Origin: Zygnema cylindricum
Lineage: Eukaryota > Streptophyta > Zygnematophyceae > Zygnematales > Zygnemataceae
Direction: 5' to 3'
DNA length: 64,000 bases
Assembly: GCA_037447655.1 (NCBI GenBank)
Contig: JBBHKE010000030.1
Coordinates: 248,001-312,000 of the forward strand
How positions within the stretch are numbered: position 1 is the stretch's first letter; every line of letters begins with the position of its first letter. The position numbers were made by a program, and so were the translations under genes. This document shows, one piece after another, positions 1 to 15,715 of this stretch. Under the pieces are notes generated by a model, which did not search any database, was not told where the DNA came from, and saw only the letters and a program-made list of their open reading frames with translations.

Positions 1-1977
1 AATGTGCCGGTTTTTTTGTTTATCAACGCTAAGTGGAAAGTGAAAATGCAATGATTCTTGGTTTTGTTCGTCAATTCGATATGATTGTTAACTGTTTAGC
101 TAGTTTTTGTACATGTGTCTTTACTTGCGATATTCCTCATTATCTTCCTTGTGATAATTATTTTGATATTGTTCCATTGAAGTAGTCCTTTTGGGAGGCG
201 CGCTTTTCTTGGTAAGTACTATGTTTTCTTGGTGAGCCAGCATCGTTTTCCTAATCTCGCTTTGAATATGTTGACTTTAGCATGCTTCTCTTTCTATTCC
301 TGCAATTGTAAAATGTTAATTAAGATGTACAATTCTGTGAGTTATATATTGCTTTATTCATAACTCAAACATTTTTTGCCAATGTTCCTTCAAAAACAAA
401 TTAAGCAACTGCCCCTCATGAACAGACATAAGGTAAGGAAATTGTTCAACAGAGGCTCTTCAATATGAGATGGTTTACCATCATGCTTAGATGGTTTAAC
501 ATTGTGTTGTTTTAATCAAGCTGGTGTTTTTCAATGCAGTAAGCAACATATAACTACGGGTATTCTGATACCCACCTAGTACGTTATCCGTGAGTTTCAA
601 CATGATGGCAAACTTCATCCCTAGTAACTGCACTGCTCATCGCTATTAATGTTAACAACAATAATTCGGATCGACTTCTCTGGCCAATAATGACAAAATA
701 GAGTTCACAGTATTATTTAAGGACATGGACTACAATTTGCCACGTGTGCTTGCACTAAATTAGCACCATTAAGTCTAAATTGGCATCAGCACTCAAGCTA
801 ATAACTGTGAGTGGCGCAGTGGAGAGGTTACAACTTCTGAAATGCAAACAGAATAAACAGCTTTTGGGTAATCATAGTTATCGAAAGACATCATTGCGCT
901 TTTTGATTCAATCTGCTCTTCCTGAAGAAAACCGGATGCTTTAGTGCTCTGAACAGTGTCATGTCCCTGAGCGAAGGGAGAGATGACAGGAAGGTGACCG
1001 TCGGGCTCATGAAAGTGGTTACACGAGCAAAAATAGTAGCCAACTAAGGGTTGGTGAGTTAGAACAAGCTTAAATTAAAATGAAGTGGTGAATTGGTATG
1101 GTGTAAAAGGAAGTGCAAAAAAATAATTGTCAAGTAAATTTCAAAGCAGGAACACTGTAAAAGGGAAGAAACGGACAGGAGAAGTGTCTTAATTGAGCAC
1201 ATTTACAACCTAAGATTGAGTTGTGGCAACACCCTGACCAGGGACTAATTGCTCGATTCGTGTACCTGGTTCTGAACCGAGGGAGGAGAAAAATGAGAAC
1301 TTCACTTAGGTAGTGGAAAGAGTCGTTTTGCCTCCAAAAAACGCAATGAGAAAAAAAAAAGAGATACACCACCCTCACCACCCTAGAACGGGACATCATG
1401 GAGGAAGTCGAGAACCAAGAAACGTGAGACAATATTCAAGACGATGAGATATCAACTCCCCGGCATGTGCTCCCACCACCAAATGTTCCATAAGAATCAT
1501 ACTCGATCTCTATCTCGTGTATTTGTACCTATTCGAGCTTGAGTCACGGGGGAGGCAATTCTCGTTCAAACGCCCCACGGTCCTCGAAATCGGCGAAAAT
1601 TACAAAGAGGCTTTTGCGAAAAAGCGAGAGAGATGAAAGAAATAAAATTGTAGTTTTTTAGGTGCATGTGAGAAACATGAAGGTATGAACAACCACCTTG
1701 TCAAAAGAGCAAAAGCAACCTACAATTGTTGTCTTTACTTAGAGGATCTGCACGGTCTTTACATGGGACTAATGATATTCGAGTTAAGCTGTCTAGGGCA
1801 GTCAAAATCGTTTAGCTTTGAGATTGACCGTTAGATATGTTCTTGAAGCAAGAGTTTGGAAGGCAACGGTTCCTTCGACCATGATGTCATGTTGCAAAAA
1901 TCGAACAATAGTGTGTTGGGGGGGAATACTTCACCTTTCCTTATATAGTTCTAGCACTCGGCCCTGTTTGAAGACGA
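1..1977. other. Region without a recognised gene
   Basis: Both strands carry only short reading frames (the longest is about 100 codons) with no family signature. The sequence is AT-rich and shows no clear splice-linked coding pattern. It could hold UTR or intron sequence of a gene starting outside the window, but nothing in it proves that. Confidence 0.4.
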
Positions 1978-2350
1978 AACAATATCAAACCAACCAAATC
2001 AAATCGAAATAAACCAAACCAAATCAAACCAAACCAAATCAAATCAAACCAAGCCAAATCAAATCGAACCAAACCAAATCAAATCGAACCAAACCAAATC
2101 AAATCGAACCAAACCAAATCGAACCAAGCCAAAACAAACCAAACCAAACCAAATCGAACCAAGCCAAACCAAACCAAACCAAATCAAACCAAACCAAACC
2201 AAATGAAATCGAACCAAACAAATGAAATCGAGCCAAACGAAATCAAATCGATCCAAACCAAATCAGATCGAACCGAACAAAATTAAATCGAACCGGACAA
2301 AATCAAATCAAATCAAATCGAACCAAACCAAATCAAACCGAACCAAACCA
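1978..2350. repeat. A/C-rich 5- and 10-mer tandem repeat array
   Basis: About 370 bases are made almost only of AACCA, AATCA and AATCG pentamers in changing order (for example AAATCGAACCAAACC). The complementary strand therefore has long open frames that read as F-G-L-V-W repeats. Those frames are an artefact of the repeat, not a protein. The array has strong strand asymmetry, with no T-runs on the plus strand. Confidence 0.9.
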
Positions 2351-3164
2351 CACCATCTGAGTACATGGGAACTAAAAAATAAAAGGCAAAGACAACACCG
2401 AAAAAGAATCGGAAGAAATGGATAACCCGAGTGCAGGTGGAAGAGGAGGTGAAAAAGGTTCAAGAAGGGAAAAGCATATGGAAAGGAAAAGTCGAAAAAA
2501 GGGGATCATCCATGTGGAGAGATAGTAATTTTCAAACTAAGGAGCAATATTTATTTCCATATAAAGCATAATATCAACGACACATCATGTCTGAGAATAC
2601 ATTTCATTTTCATCATCGTCCTCATATCATTTCCAAAATTTTCAGGTGAATAATTAAATTAATTGCATGTCCATCACTATCAATGTTAAATTCTTACACA
2701 CCTGAGTTCAAATCCAAAGGTTACTTCAGTACCGAGAAATGTCTGACGCAAATACCGAAAAGTACTGTTCCGCATCCGGAGATTATATCTGCACAAAATA
2801 CAAACCCAAGGAGGTGGAGAACCGATTTTTTTTTTTGAATTAATGTAGAATTTTTTCGTTTACGCACTATTGTCTCATTTCAATACAAACAGATTCCATA
2901 TGTCAATCTAGGATTACTAAATATAGATGGTATATAGATTTAATGAACGATTTCATTTTGATTTTGATTTTCCAGTGGTTCCGACTATTTATATGGTTTA
3001 TCATCATGCGGTATTAATATTAAGGTCCTGGATTTCTGTGTGGGCAAGAAAAAGATCCTGAAATTATTTTAAATCCTAAAATAGTGTTGCGTAGTCATCA
3101 AATTCAAGCTCAATATAAAATCAAATAGGTATGCAGTCACGTTTCTAAGTTCCAAAGTTGATAG

Positions 3165-3570
3165 TTAGGGTGAAGTTCCATCATACGTTTCTGTAATTGT
3201 ACGGCAAACTCTACAGACCGGGTCGATTGAGTCGAAGTTCCATCACGTAGAGTTTGTAAGCCACGTGTTCTAAATTAATTGGCGCAACGCAACCTACGAT
3301 CCGATATTGAATACCTTTCAGATTTTAGCACCGACAAACTTAACTTCAAATCTTTACTTGCGTACCATGTACCTGCGTACGAAGTAATCATACGACAAAA
3401 CTTTTATACTTTTTGCAGTCGGTAGTCTGTACGCCAGCTCATTTTTTATGGTTTCAGTTTTCGAACATAACGAAAGTCCTTTGAGAGAAATACTGTGACG
3501 AAAAAAAGTTACCGAAAATAGAGTGACGAGAGAATGTTACGATTTTGTGTTTTATATATATCGTGTTTTT
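3165..3570 (+). mobile_element. MITE family A, copy 1 (3' end lost)
   Basis: The copy starts TTAGGGTGAAGTTCCATCA and continues with the same body as the copies at 15716 and 19269 (the acagaccgggtcgat, ttccatcacgtagag and gccacgtgttctaaatt blocks). Similarity fades near 3570 and the right terminal inverted repeat is missing. No coding capacity is visible. This is the most degraded of the three copies. Confidence 0.7.
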
Positions 3571-4590
3571 TTTGGGTGTTTTAGACTTCCCTGCCATCCT
3601 TAGGTATTTTCGTAGTTTTTGCCTTGATTTTCCCTTTTGTTTATTCCCTTGTTATCTGGTTTTTCAGTTTTAGCAATGCTACTTCTTTTTGTTCTTATGG
3701 ACTCAGATGGTTTACCATCCCTCTTTTTCATAAAGTCGGCCACTACCAATATCGCGATAACTGTCAATTATCAATTATCGACCATTATTTTCTTTTTCTT
3801 GTTTAAGGTGACAGGATTTTCGAGACGTACAAACTATATTGGTAGAAAAGTACAAGCTGCATAATCATATCTCTTAATACATGTATATATTGTATATATA
3901 TCAATACATCACGCTTATCTCTTGTTTGATATATAGAGTTTATCGATTTCCGAGACGACTAAAAATGCAATCAATAATAGGCAAAACCCACTCAATGTGC
4001 AACACTACCTCATGCCCTATAGACTATCAATTGAAACAAAACCACAACTTGAACCACAAAATTAAAAACGCCATAGAAACAAGAATTACACCAGTAGGAG
4101 TTATACAAACAGTTTTTATATTTCAATGAAACATAGAAGCTGTAACAGCCGTCCAATCTCACAAGTACAGCAGATAAGGACAAAATGACAGTCCTTTGTC
4201 CACACTAACATAATTAGAAAGCATATTTTGTTCTCATGTGGCTTGTTCCACAGGCTTGTCAACACTATCTGGTTTTTTTTTTCTTTTGCTGACCCTCGCT
4301 GCCACGAGCACTGCCCGGAAAAAAAAAAAGCTCTCTATGTTAAGATCCTAAAAAAAGCTTTTCCTAAGCTAAATCAAAAACCAGACAACATTAAAAGTTC
4401 GAAAGTTTTATACCATATCACAGAAGGTGCCTGGACTTAAGAAAAAAAGTATACACTAATTCTGAACCTAAGCAAAATTAAGCATCATATAGGGAAAAGG
4501 GTAGATAGAAAAGAACTCTCATATAGCAAGAGCTCCAAACCAAGAAAACATTCCCGAAAACCTCGGTCGAGAATGACACTGAAACTCCTT
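3571..4590. other. Intergenic / 3' flank of the GGP gene
   Basis: No conserved reading frame is visible. The right part (about 4140-4590) lies directly downstream of the GGP stop codon on the minus strand and should contain its 3' UTR. I could not place a polyadenylation site with confidence. Confidence 0.4.
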
Positions 4591-7500
4591 TCACATAGAG
4601 AGCACTTGTTGGGATCTGTCTCCTCTCTTCGCCATACTTGCCCCTAGGGTTCCGCAAGGCACCACTTGCTCATGATCCTTTTCTATTTCTTCTCTCTCCT
4701 CCCCCCCTAGACTTCTAAGCGGAAGCACTACTTGCTCATATTCTGCCGAGCGTACAACACATGGAGGAACCATGGAGCCTAACATAACCGGCAAACATTC
4801 TTCTAAGGCTTTCTCTGCTTCCTTCAGGCAAAGATTCTTCACCATTAGAAATTGTTCCTCAGAGAGAGAGACTTCTGCGAGAAGTCTCCATGCGTTCTCT
4901 TGCGATGCTTGTTCGTAATCGTCACGTCGCTTCAATACAATGTGACCACTTATTTCCCACGCAGCGGGATTTACTTGACATTCGAGGAGCTCCTGGGGAA
5001 CTTCGTTTCGAGCCTGTTTCTCGGCAAAACACTGTTGCACGAAAAAAAAATGAGAGAAAGTTAGAAATGTAAAACTAAAATGTTTTAAGCAGAACTCTCA
5101 CGAATTTGGAATTCCTGCAAGCCTGCTTCTGAGCACAGCACTGCCGGAAAAAGAAAAGCACAAGATACTTATAAAATGGAAAAGTAGAATGCACCAAAAA
5201 GGAAAGTAAGATAGATGAAGAGATTTGAAAAATAAAGTAATAAAAACAAAGAAACAAGATAGAAGGAAAAAACAGAAAATAAAACTACTTTTCTTCAATC
5301 AAAACCAATAGATTTTCAATTTTATGTGACACAGAGGACTCGATCCTTCGACAGAACTTCCTCCAATCACCTCCCTTTCAAAAAAATCAAAAACAAATGC
5401 AACTGAAAGACAAAAACACATCACCGGACCAAGCAATGAACAGCAGAGACAGAATGAGTTTCATGTTTAGCAAACTTACTTGAGGCATCAGGAATACGCG
5501 AGCTCCGCGATCCGCAACTAGGAGGTTGAATGGAATATTCAATCGCTCCAAAGCTTGACATGCTGCTGCCACAGCTACTGACACTTCTTCGAGACTGTTA
5601 CCAACCTCATATACAAGAGCTCGGACAGGGTAGTCACGGAGACTTGATATCTTCAAACTACGCTTACGTTTCTTTTTCCCAACCTGTACAGTCGGAGCTC
5701 TTTCGATAGGAAAAGGAGCATTGAGGTAATATGCCTGTAAAAATTCAACAGACAAGGGACAAAAAACGAATTACATCGTAAGATAAGAGAAAGGGATCAA
5801 AACATGGAAGCTTAGATCAATTTTCCTTGTTAGTTGTCACAGAAGAAAAGAAGAATCCAACACCACAATCATGGTTTTCCTTTCTAATCCACTCTAGATA
5901 GATCCTACGCAATTATACACACCAATCACCATATAAGACCCACTCTTTCAACAAGTCGCAAATCTTCTCTGCTCTGGGCTTCTCTCCCCCTTTTCCAGCA
6001 AAGAATTATGTCATCCCTGCTCTTCAAGGGCCTAGCTAATGCAAGCTATTGAAGAGACTGAAAAAACTGTATAATGCAAGCCATCAAAGAGAAACTGTAT
6101 CTCTGTTCTTCTGTTTCTTCAAAGAAAAAAGAGACTGCTTGGCCTCAAAAAAATATATCCAACTGCAGGTTCCCCTTTGACTACATTGTTAACACTTCGG
6201 ATCAGTGTAAACCCCACCATGGTACAATTGAGTAGACTCCTCAGGTGAAGCAGTGAGATCCACAGCAGCTTACCTGAAAGTGAAGCTGGTTTATTGTGGC
6301 AAATGCGCCCAAACTATTGTAACCAAGTCGAAAATAGGGATTGTCTGCTTCGACAGCCATGTGAAGAGCGAGAAGTAAAGTGTCTGCCTGAATTCGTTGC
6401 TGAAGGCAATCCAGCACTCGAGGTACGAGCAGCACATGACCATACTCAATCGGGCTTACCTGAAATTAACACTCAGTACATTATGAGACGAAAATTACTT
6501 ACATAAACAAAAGGACAGACATAATAACCAAGCATTCCTATTCCTAGCCGCGGTACGTCAACTTTTACACGTAACTGCATTTGCTTGCTAGAATTAGAGC
6601 ATGTGAAGCAGTACATACCAGAATTCTCATTGTAGGCACAGAAATTCCTAAACAGAACCCTTTTAATCTTTCATGTTTAATGCTCTAGGGAGAAAACCTA
6701 AAAATATTACATCATCTGGCTACTAGCTAGAACAGGTGAAACTGGTATGGGAGCAAACTTGAGCCTAACATAACACACACCTACAACACCTAAGAAAAAT
6801 CTTGCTTCTCAACCCTCGAGAAGCACTCGATGCTTGACACATGCTATAGTCAGACAAATCATGAAAAGAACTGATTTCAGTTAACTCACATTGATGACCA
6901 CCACGTTGGGGCTATCCGTTATTCTTGCTGTTTCATCGTATCGACTGTAGCCATCCTCACTTTCCTCAAAACGGAAAAGCACTTCTTCTTGACCCACTTT
7001 TGTGAAATTGAATTTAGTCGGGTCAAAATCCTGGAGCACCTTGTCAACCCTGAACTCAGTCGGGCGTTTCTTCAAATGCCTCCCTTCATTCAATTGGGCA
7101 ATAAACCCATAAGCGCCAGGTAGAACCTGCCCACAAGAAAAAAATAGCAATTCAAAACAAACAATCAAAAAAAATTCCTGCACGGTAAAATAAGATAAAT
7201 GTAGTACCATATGAGCCAGAGAGAACAAATTCAAGACACAATCTGAACCACTCCATATCTAAGATAGCTAACTTACCAGCTGTATCCCAACAGTTTAAAT
7301 GCCGGACATCAAAACCAGCAAGTCTTTTAACTCACTTTAGTCTCACAACTTGTCACATCGTAACGGAACAATCCTCTTTCCATGCGCTCCTCCCACTGTC
7401 AACACAACCAACAAGTAACCATCAGTCAAACCTTCACAAAAACCCTAACGAAACTGAGAAACAATGGGCATAACGCATGTAATTGTCAATCAAATAACAG

Positions 7501-8299
7501 GGAATAACTTGCCACAGGATCCCAGCCATTTAGACTAAGGATTACCAGCCCCTGCGGGGGAAACTAAACTGCATAACTTACCTCCGCTAGTAGAAGGGAA
7601 TCCAAGTGGCTCCTCTCCTCCTCTTCGGAGTCACTAGATCCATCACTCCCTCCATTCTTGTCGTAGATGTCAGGTACTGAGTGGAGATCTCCAAACGACC
7701 GTACACGTTTAGGCTTGATAGAATAACGCCGCGCGAAACTGAAAAGAGGAAGTTTGGCACCTGTTTTCCACCAGCAACCAAAAATAGAAACAAAAACCGA
7801 GTCAGAAAAACAAACGCTGAGCCCTTCCGTTCCGAATGTGCAACAAAAACTATGCTAAATGGTCCTTTATTAAACTACAGGAATCCTAACAACTACGTTC
7901 ATTAAATACACTGTGATCCTACTCACAGCCTCAAATATGGCAAAAGATTTAAATAAAAATTCGGGTTGTGTAGGGCATTCAGCTTATATTGGACAGACTT
8001 CCAACTAAACACCTAGCAAAGAACACTGCCATTAGCATACATACAAACCACAAACAAACAACAATAACGAAAATAAAAACCAAATGGCAACTTCCATTCC
8101 TCCTGGTGCCAATCACTTTTCAGAAGAAATCTGTTCTTATTCACACATTTTCAGTTCCTTCCCCTGCTAATTTGCCCCTAAATATTTTAGTGTTTTTCTC
8201 ACCTGGTACACAACAGGTGCCCAGGCAGTCTTTTCCGCATCCAGGTGCCTCCTCCTGATTGATCGAAAGAATGGTAGGCACTCGCCGAATGGTCAACAT
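4591..8299 (-). CDS. GDP-L-galactose phosphorylase (VTC2/GGP-type), seven coding exons
   Basis: This enzyme converts GDP-L-galactose and phosphate to L-galactose-1-phosphate and GDP, the committed step of the plant Smirnoff-Wheeler ascorbate pathway, in cytosol and nucleus. Joined minus-strand exons: 8299-8203, 7760-7582, 7395-7336, 7126-6890, 6459-6274, 5734-5480, 5031-4591. Every intron has GT-AG borders and the phases fit, giving 484 residues against about 440 in Arabidopsis VTC2. Family landmarks: N-terminus MLTIRRVPTI, Cys-rich GCGKDCLGTCC (about 21-31), WEERMERGLFRYDVTSCETK (93-112), LNEGRHLKKRPTEFRVDKVL in exon 4, YGHVLLVPRVLDCL and EADNPYFRLGYNSLGAFATI in exon 5, then the GalT/HIT-type nucleotidyl-transferase motif. 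The motif reads N-Q-L-H-F-Q (248-253), where Arabidopsis has N-H-L-H-F-Q. Exon 7 holds QVNPAAWEISGHIVLKRRDDYE and a C-terminal tail of about 60 residues that I cannot match. The start is fixed by the conserved MLxIxRVPT beginning. Confidence 0.95.
5102..5140 (-). other. Possible duplicated 39-nt mini-exon in the last GGP intron
   Basis: Within the intron between exons 6 and 7, the minus strand reads a pyrimidine tract, CCGGCAG, 39 open bases, then GTGAGAG. The 39 bases translate as CCAQKQACRNSKF. This resembles the start of exon 7 (CFAEKQARNEVPQ), with the same TG start after the acceptor and K-Q-A at the same offset. The length is 13 codons and both borders are phase 0, so inclusion would keep the frame. 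It could be an alternative exon or a relic of a partial exon duplication; transcript data would decide. Confidence 0.55.
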
Positions 8300-8439
8300 C
8301 TTCTCCTCGCGCCCTTATCCCTTCTCCCTTTCTTCTACCTTGATCCCTCACAGTCTCCTCGCCTGTGGCAACTACTGCTCTACTCCTACTCCCTCTACTC
8401 CCCCCTCACCGTACAACCAATTAAGGCTGTCCGGACTCC

Positions 8440-8622
8440 TTACGAAGTTCCCGAACCTCCCCCTGCGAGGTAAGTGAGGTCAGAGGGACAGCCTCCCTCC
8501 GCAGGTGTTGCTCCTCTCCCTCCGTGCGGTGTTGAAGAGCTGCTGACGTGGCAAAGGATCAGCTCACCCCCCGTGGCGTTAGTGCGGGGGCGTCGTGACA
8601 CGTGGCGGCGTTGACTCGCCGT
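8440..8622 (-). promoter_or_regulatory. Likely ascorbate-responsive uORF in the GGP leader (non-AUG start)
   Basis: A 60-codon frame lies 140 nt upstream of the GGP start on the same strand. It ends GGGSGTS-stop and contains HVSSSSTPHGGRGATPAEGG. Plant GGP leaders are known to hold a conserved uORF that starts at ACG and represses translation when ascorbate is high. Two in-frame ACG codons are present, at 8622-8620 and 8574-8572; the first gives about the expected length. An in-frame ATG sits at 8640. The peptide's relation to the published uORF is from memory, not from an alignment. Confidence 0.6.
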
Positions 8623-8800
8623 GATGTCAACGCGCAGCACAGACCGGACCCGGGAGGCCGGTCAGTGCCCTGAGGGGGGGAATCGTGAAGCCTTTGACAA
8701 AGCTCGTCGGTGAGTAACACTGTAGTGTCAAAAGAAGGACAGACAGAGCAGAAGGAGAACAAGAGACGGCTAACTTGGTAGGAAAGTTAAAAATGTTTTA

Positions 8801-11602
<2,802 letters not shown>

Positions 11603-12510
11603 GTTAAAGTGTGTTCCCATGTGTTAAAGTAAGGGTTTTTTCTTATCTTTTTTGCCCAAATCAGAACCTGCGACGAGAAAAACTTTTAGCGTTCAAAAAG
11701 AATGTGAGAACCATGGTACAATTTGCGTCATATTAAAACTTAAAATGCACTACAGCTTGCCGTCATGCTTTTTTCGACCCACTGCCACGTCATTCCAGCT
11801 CATCTTCAAACTTTGTGGATTTTACTCGAAGTAGCGGTTGAACAACGAATACTGTTTTCGCACATGTTCTAAAACCCCAAACCATTTTAGCAAATCGAGA
11901 AGTACTGAAACAAAAAATCTGTACCCAGCTTTGTTCGCGTTTTTTTCCGTACAAGGATCGTGGAGAGGTCTCGATCAAAGGATGTCATTTCGCAAAAGTA
12001 AAGCTTGTGAAGGCATCTCTCTTCCTCTCCCTCTCACACTAATAGTTTTATCTTTCACTTTTTTAAATGAAACATGAAAAAATTGGTATGCAATGAAAAA
12101 ACTTTGGCAAGTGATTCTTTTGACTACCTTTGGGCATGTTTTGCTTGTAAGCAAAGTGACAAAAGTAGAAAAACGAAATCGTGAAGCCATGGCCGAAAGT
12201 GTTTGCATCAGTGACGTGTCTTTTGTAATAAGTGAGCATGACGTCACAACATCACAAAACCCTAGGCGTCTACAATATCACAAAAAACTAGACGTCTACA
12301 ACCGTCGCTATTCTGTAAACGTAAAAAATTGTCGCGAGTTTTGAAGTCGTATGCAACAGTCTTAAACTGTACCCACATCTACGATCGTCATAATTTAAAG
12401 TAGCAATTTCGTTTTCGAACATAGGAACACACGGAAAAGTAGTAAGGAGAATCCTCACTATAAAAAAATGTAAGAAGACTAAGATACGATTAAATGGGGA
12501 CACAGCTTAT
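11603..12510 (-). mobile_element. Repeat element B, copy 1 (inverted relative to 16924)
   Basis: The reverse complement matches 16924-17855 over most of its length. Translated, the shared core reads CPKVVKRITCQSFFIAY here and YPKVFERIIFQNSFIAY in the other copy, followed by a shared SVRGRGR and LLLRNDI. Only the gtgttcccatgtgttaaagt end resembles the terminal repeat of the other copy; the far end has decayed. No transposase is recognisable. Confidence 0.55.
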
Positions 12511-15500
12511 AAAGTAGAAACAATAGGTTATACTTGGTACTTAAAGTCTAGTATGTCGATTAACAAATAGTAAAAGTTGATTTTTTACTTTGTTGGTAGA
12601 ACTTGGATAGGAGTAAAGAGTGTTATAATTTTGTTCTTACAGACTACAATATTTTGTGTATATAAGAGCCTTGCAATCCGGACTAAGTTCCCTACTTTCA
12701 TGTTACAAAATATGAACCACATTGTGATGCGTGGCGTAATATAGTATATATTGTATACAACATAAAACGGGTATAATTTACAATAATAGTGCATAGTAAT
12801 TATATGTATACAAAACCTATGGGCAATGACACTTTATTCGTCCGAACTCTTTATATTGGGGCCCTTTCTCGTTCGCTAATTGATAATATTGATTATTACA
12901 CTTCTCTCGATAAAATTTACTAATATATAGCACTAACTAAAAACACACAAAAGATCGCACGTTCATTTTTGACTTTTGGAAAAAATGGTGGAAATCCATA
13001 ATAAACATTTGTCGGTACAAGTGCCTTGCCATAATAACGACACTAATACATAAAATTTGGTCAATGTCGGTTATACCTTTGATCTAGGTGCCATTCTCAA
13101 GTTTTCCTCATACTTTTGGGATAATAATGGCATAAAGATTTGACGTAATTTTTTACCTTCGTGAATTAAATTTGAATTTCAAGATATTTATGGGTGAAAT
13201 ATAACCCACCCAGTTCACCGGTTTGTAGAGGTTCCCAGATGTATAATTAAAGGTGAAATTCCATCTCCTCTGTTGAATAATCGTACAATCACGACAACTG
13301 ATCGCGTTCATTTACCCTAGGTGCAAACACGTAGTAATCAATGGAATGTAGTCATGTCGTACGCTGAGCAAACAACAGACGACGATAGAAACACATTATT
13401 TGTAGACAATTAAGTATATATGCATTCACCGAAACACAGGTAGTTTTTCTATCTTTATTCTCCAAAATTAATTATTGAACAAAAAACATCATCCGTTGTA
13501 CAAAAAAAAAAAAAAATGTATGCCTCAATAAAAAATTGTACAAACTATAATTTTAAATTTGTATCGCTATTTTTCTTCAACAATAAAACGTGTTTTGCAT
13601 AAATTTCATTATTCTATCTATCTTGTCGAATGCGTGGTATAATCTAAGTTTGAGTCATTGCTTCGTTTACCTGTTACAACCTAAACTAATCGCTGATCAA
13701 CTTTGACTTTGACTGACCAATGTCGAATGAATATAAAACCCCTATTTGACAAATAATGTTTACGACCTAAAGTTGTTCACTTTCAACAATTGTTGTCTTT
13801 TGAAGCATAAATAGACAACAACAACAAAAAACTCTACTCATACATGGTTTACAAGATTTTAACCAAAAAATACAAATTGTGATATCACTCGAAATACAGT
13901 TCTGTACATAAAATCACACATCATTTTCCTAGCACGCCCACCAGAAAAATACAATATCATCTTTTGACTTTACCGCCTATTGTGTCTCCCACGTCTCCAC
14001 ACTTGTAGACGTATCTAAAATCCTTATCAATGGTTAGTTTACACACTTAGCTACACGAAATGCAAATTTTTGAGTACACTTTCATTATTAATACACCTTA
14101 ACAAATGTGATAATGGTCGCCAATGCTAACCATTTAAAGTTGGGCGCTAGACTTTTGTTGTAGAACGAGTTGTGACAATACAAGTTGTTGACTTTTCCAT
14201 CGTAAAAATTTAGTTGGTGGTTTTCAAATTATTAGCTTACAAAAACACTCTCATATTAACATGTACAAGTCAATCGATATGAACTAATTTGCAAAAATCA
14301 ACCTAAACAAATTGTAAAACAACAAACATACTAATAATGATCACTTTAGTGTAAAGTGACCCTAAATTTTAAATTTATATGGTTGGTCAAAATTGATTTC
14401 GACAAAGAGGGACAAACTGAAAGAAGACAAATTGGTGAATTGCATAGGTTGACAAGAGTGAACGCTCCATACAAATTACTCGACTGTGATGAATGTAATA
14501 CTTGTATAATTGAGCAATCATATGAATACCACGTGCCTCAATAATTAAGAATGGTCAAAAGAATATAATCCAAATTTGTAATAAAATTTGTTGTTTTTTA
14601 TCGTTTATAGTGATACGTTATTTTTCTTATCGATTAAGTTTGATGTTTATTTCCAAATTAAACAAGTGTTATTTATGTTCTTTAATGTTCATTTGGATAC
14701 TAAACGTGAAATAGTCATCCACGCAAAGATGGTCAAGATAGAATTGGTTGAAATTGCTCATGCCAATCCGTAAGAATTTTCTTTAACCGAACTCGTGTCC
14801 ATATTTATGTTAAGGTCATTGACTTTCTAGTTATACATGGCGAATATTAATATTACATTTGATCTTTTTGATGACACTTGTACAAACAGAAAGAGTGTGA
14901 TGACACCAACACTGAGAAATTTTGGTATCATCGTCAAAGCATTTTAAGACTCCTATTTAAGCAAAAAGAGTGTGTTCATTTGCGAGAAGACACATAGTGT
15001 AGATTCTACACCGGTGTGTGCCCCATTTTCTTAAAATTCGAGTGAAGGCTCGACCGTTCGGGCTTGACTAACATTCTGTTGGCGTGTTTCACCTTTAAAT
15101 TTCTACTTTTTTTTTGTCTGGTGGAACTTGTTCTATGATTACCATTTGTGATTTCTTTCCCACCCTAGATCTCGTTGTGGTACATGTTTTCTATATTTTT
15201 CGTGAGCTTTGGTTTTCCCAACCCAAAACTATTGTGATGTCCTCATACCCTCCCACAGGCCTATCCCCAAATTGGTGGACCGACCTTAACTGGTGCACTC
15301 TCCATTTAAAAAAAGAAAATGTCGGCACAAACGATGATGGTGATCAATAATAAGGACCACAACCAAACGAAAAGCTACACACGTGAACACATGCTGCCGA
15401 GGGAAACACCGTTGACACATATCAAACCTGGATACTCGAACGGAATATATAAAAGTACCAAAACGATACTAGACCGACGTACATTTAGACCGAAACAAAA

Positions 15501-15715
15501 TCGTCCTGCGAAACAATATCTATACTTCATAATTGGTTGGGACAAAATTATTCCTCCCGCCGATTCTTTCAATGCAACGTGATAACATCTAAATGAACCA
15601 ACTACAATAGTACGTAAGAACGGATTAACCATTCAGCCGCGCCGACAAAGCTAAAACACATTACTTCCAAAATAACCACTCGTCAATACAAAGAACCACG
15701 CCGAGCAACTATGGC
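12511..15715. other. AT-rich region without a recognised gene
   Basis: There is no conserved reading frame, RNA gene or clear transposon end. A short block at 13248-13262 (aggtgaaattccatc) resembles the terminal repeat of MITE family A and may be a fragment. Confidence 0.4.

Noticed and set aside
2059-2425. Open frames reading FGLVRFDLVWF and SNQTKSNRTK
   Set aside because: They are produced by the A/C-rich pentamer repeat and lie on both strands.
8559-8762. 67-codon ATG frame in the GGP leader
   Set aside because: It overlaps the likely uORF in another phase and has no known counterpart. It could still be an extra uORF, but nothing supports it.
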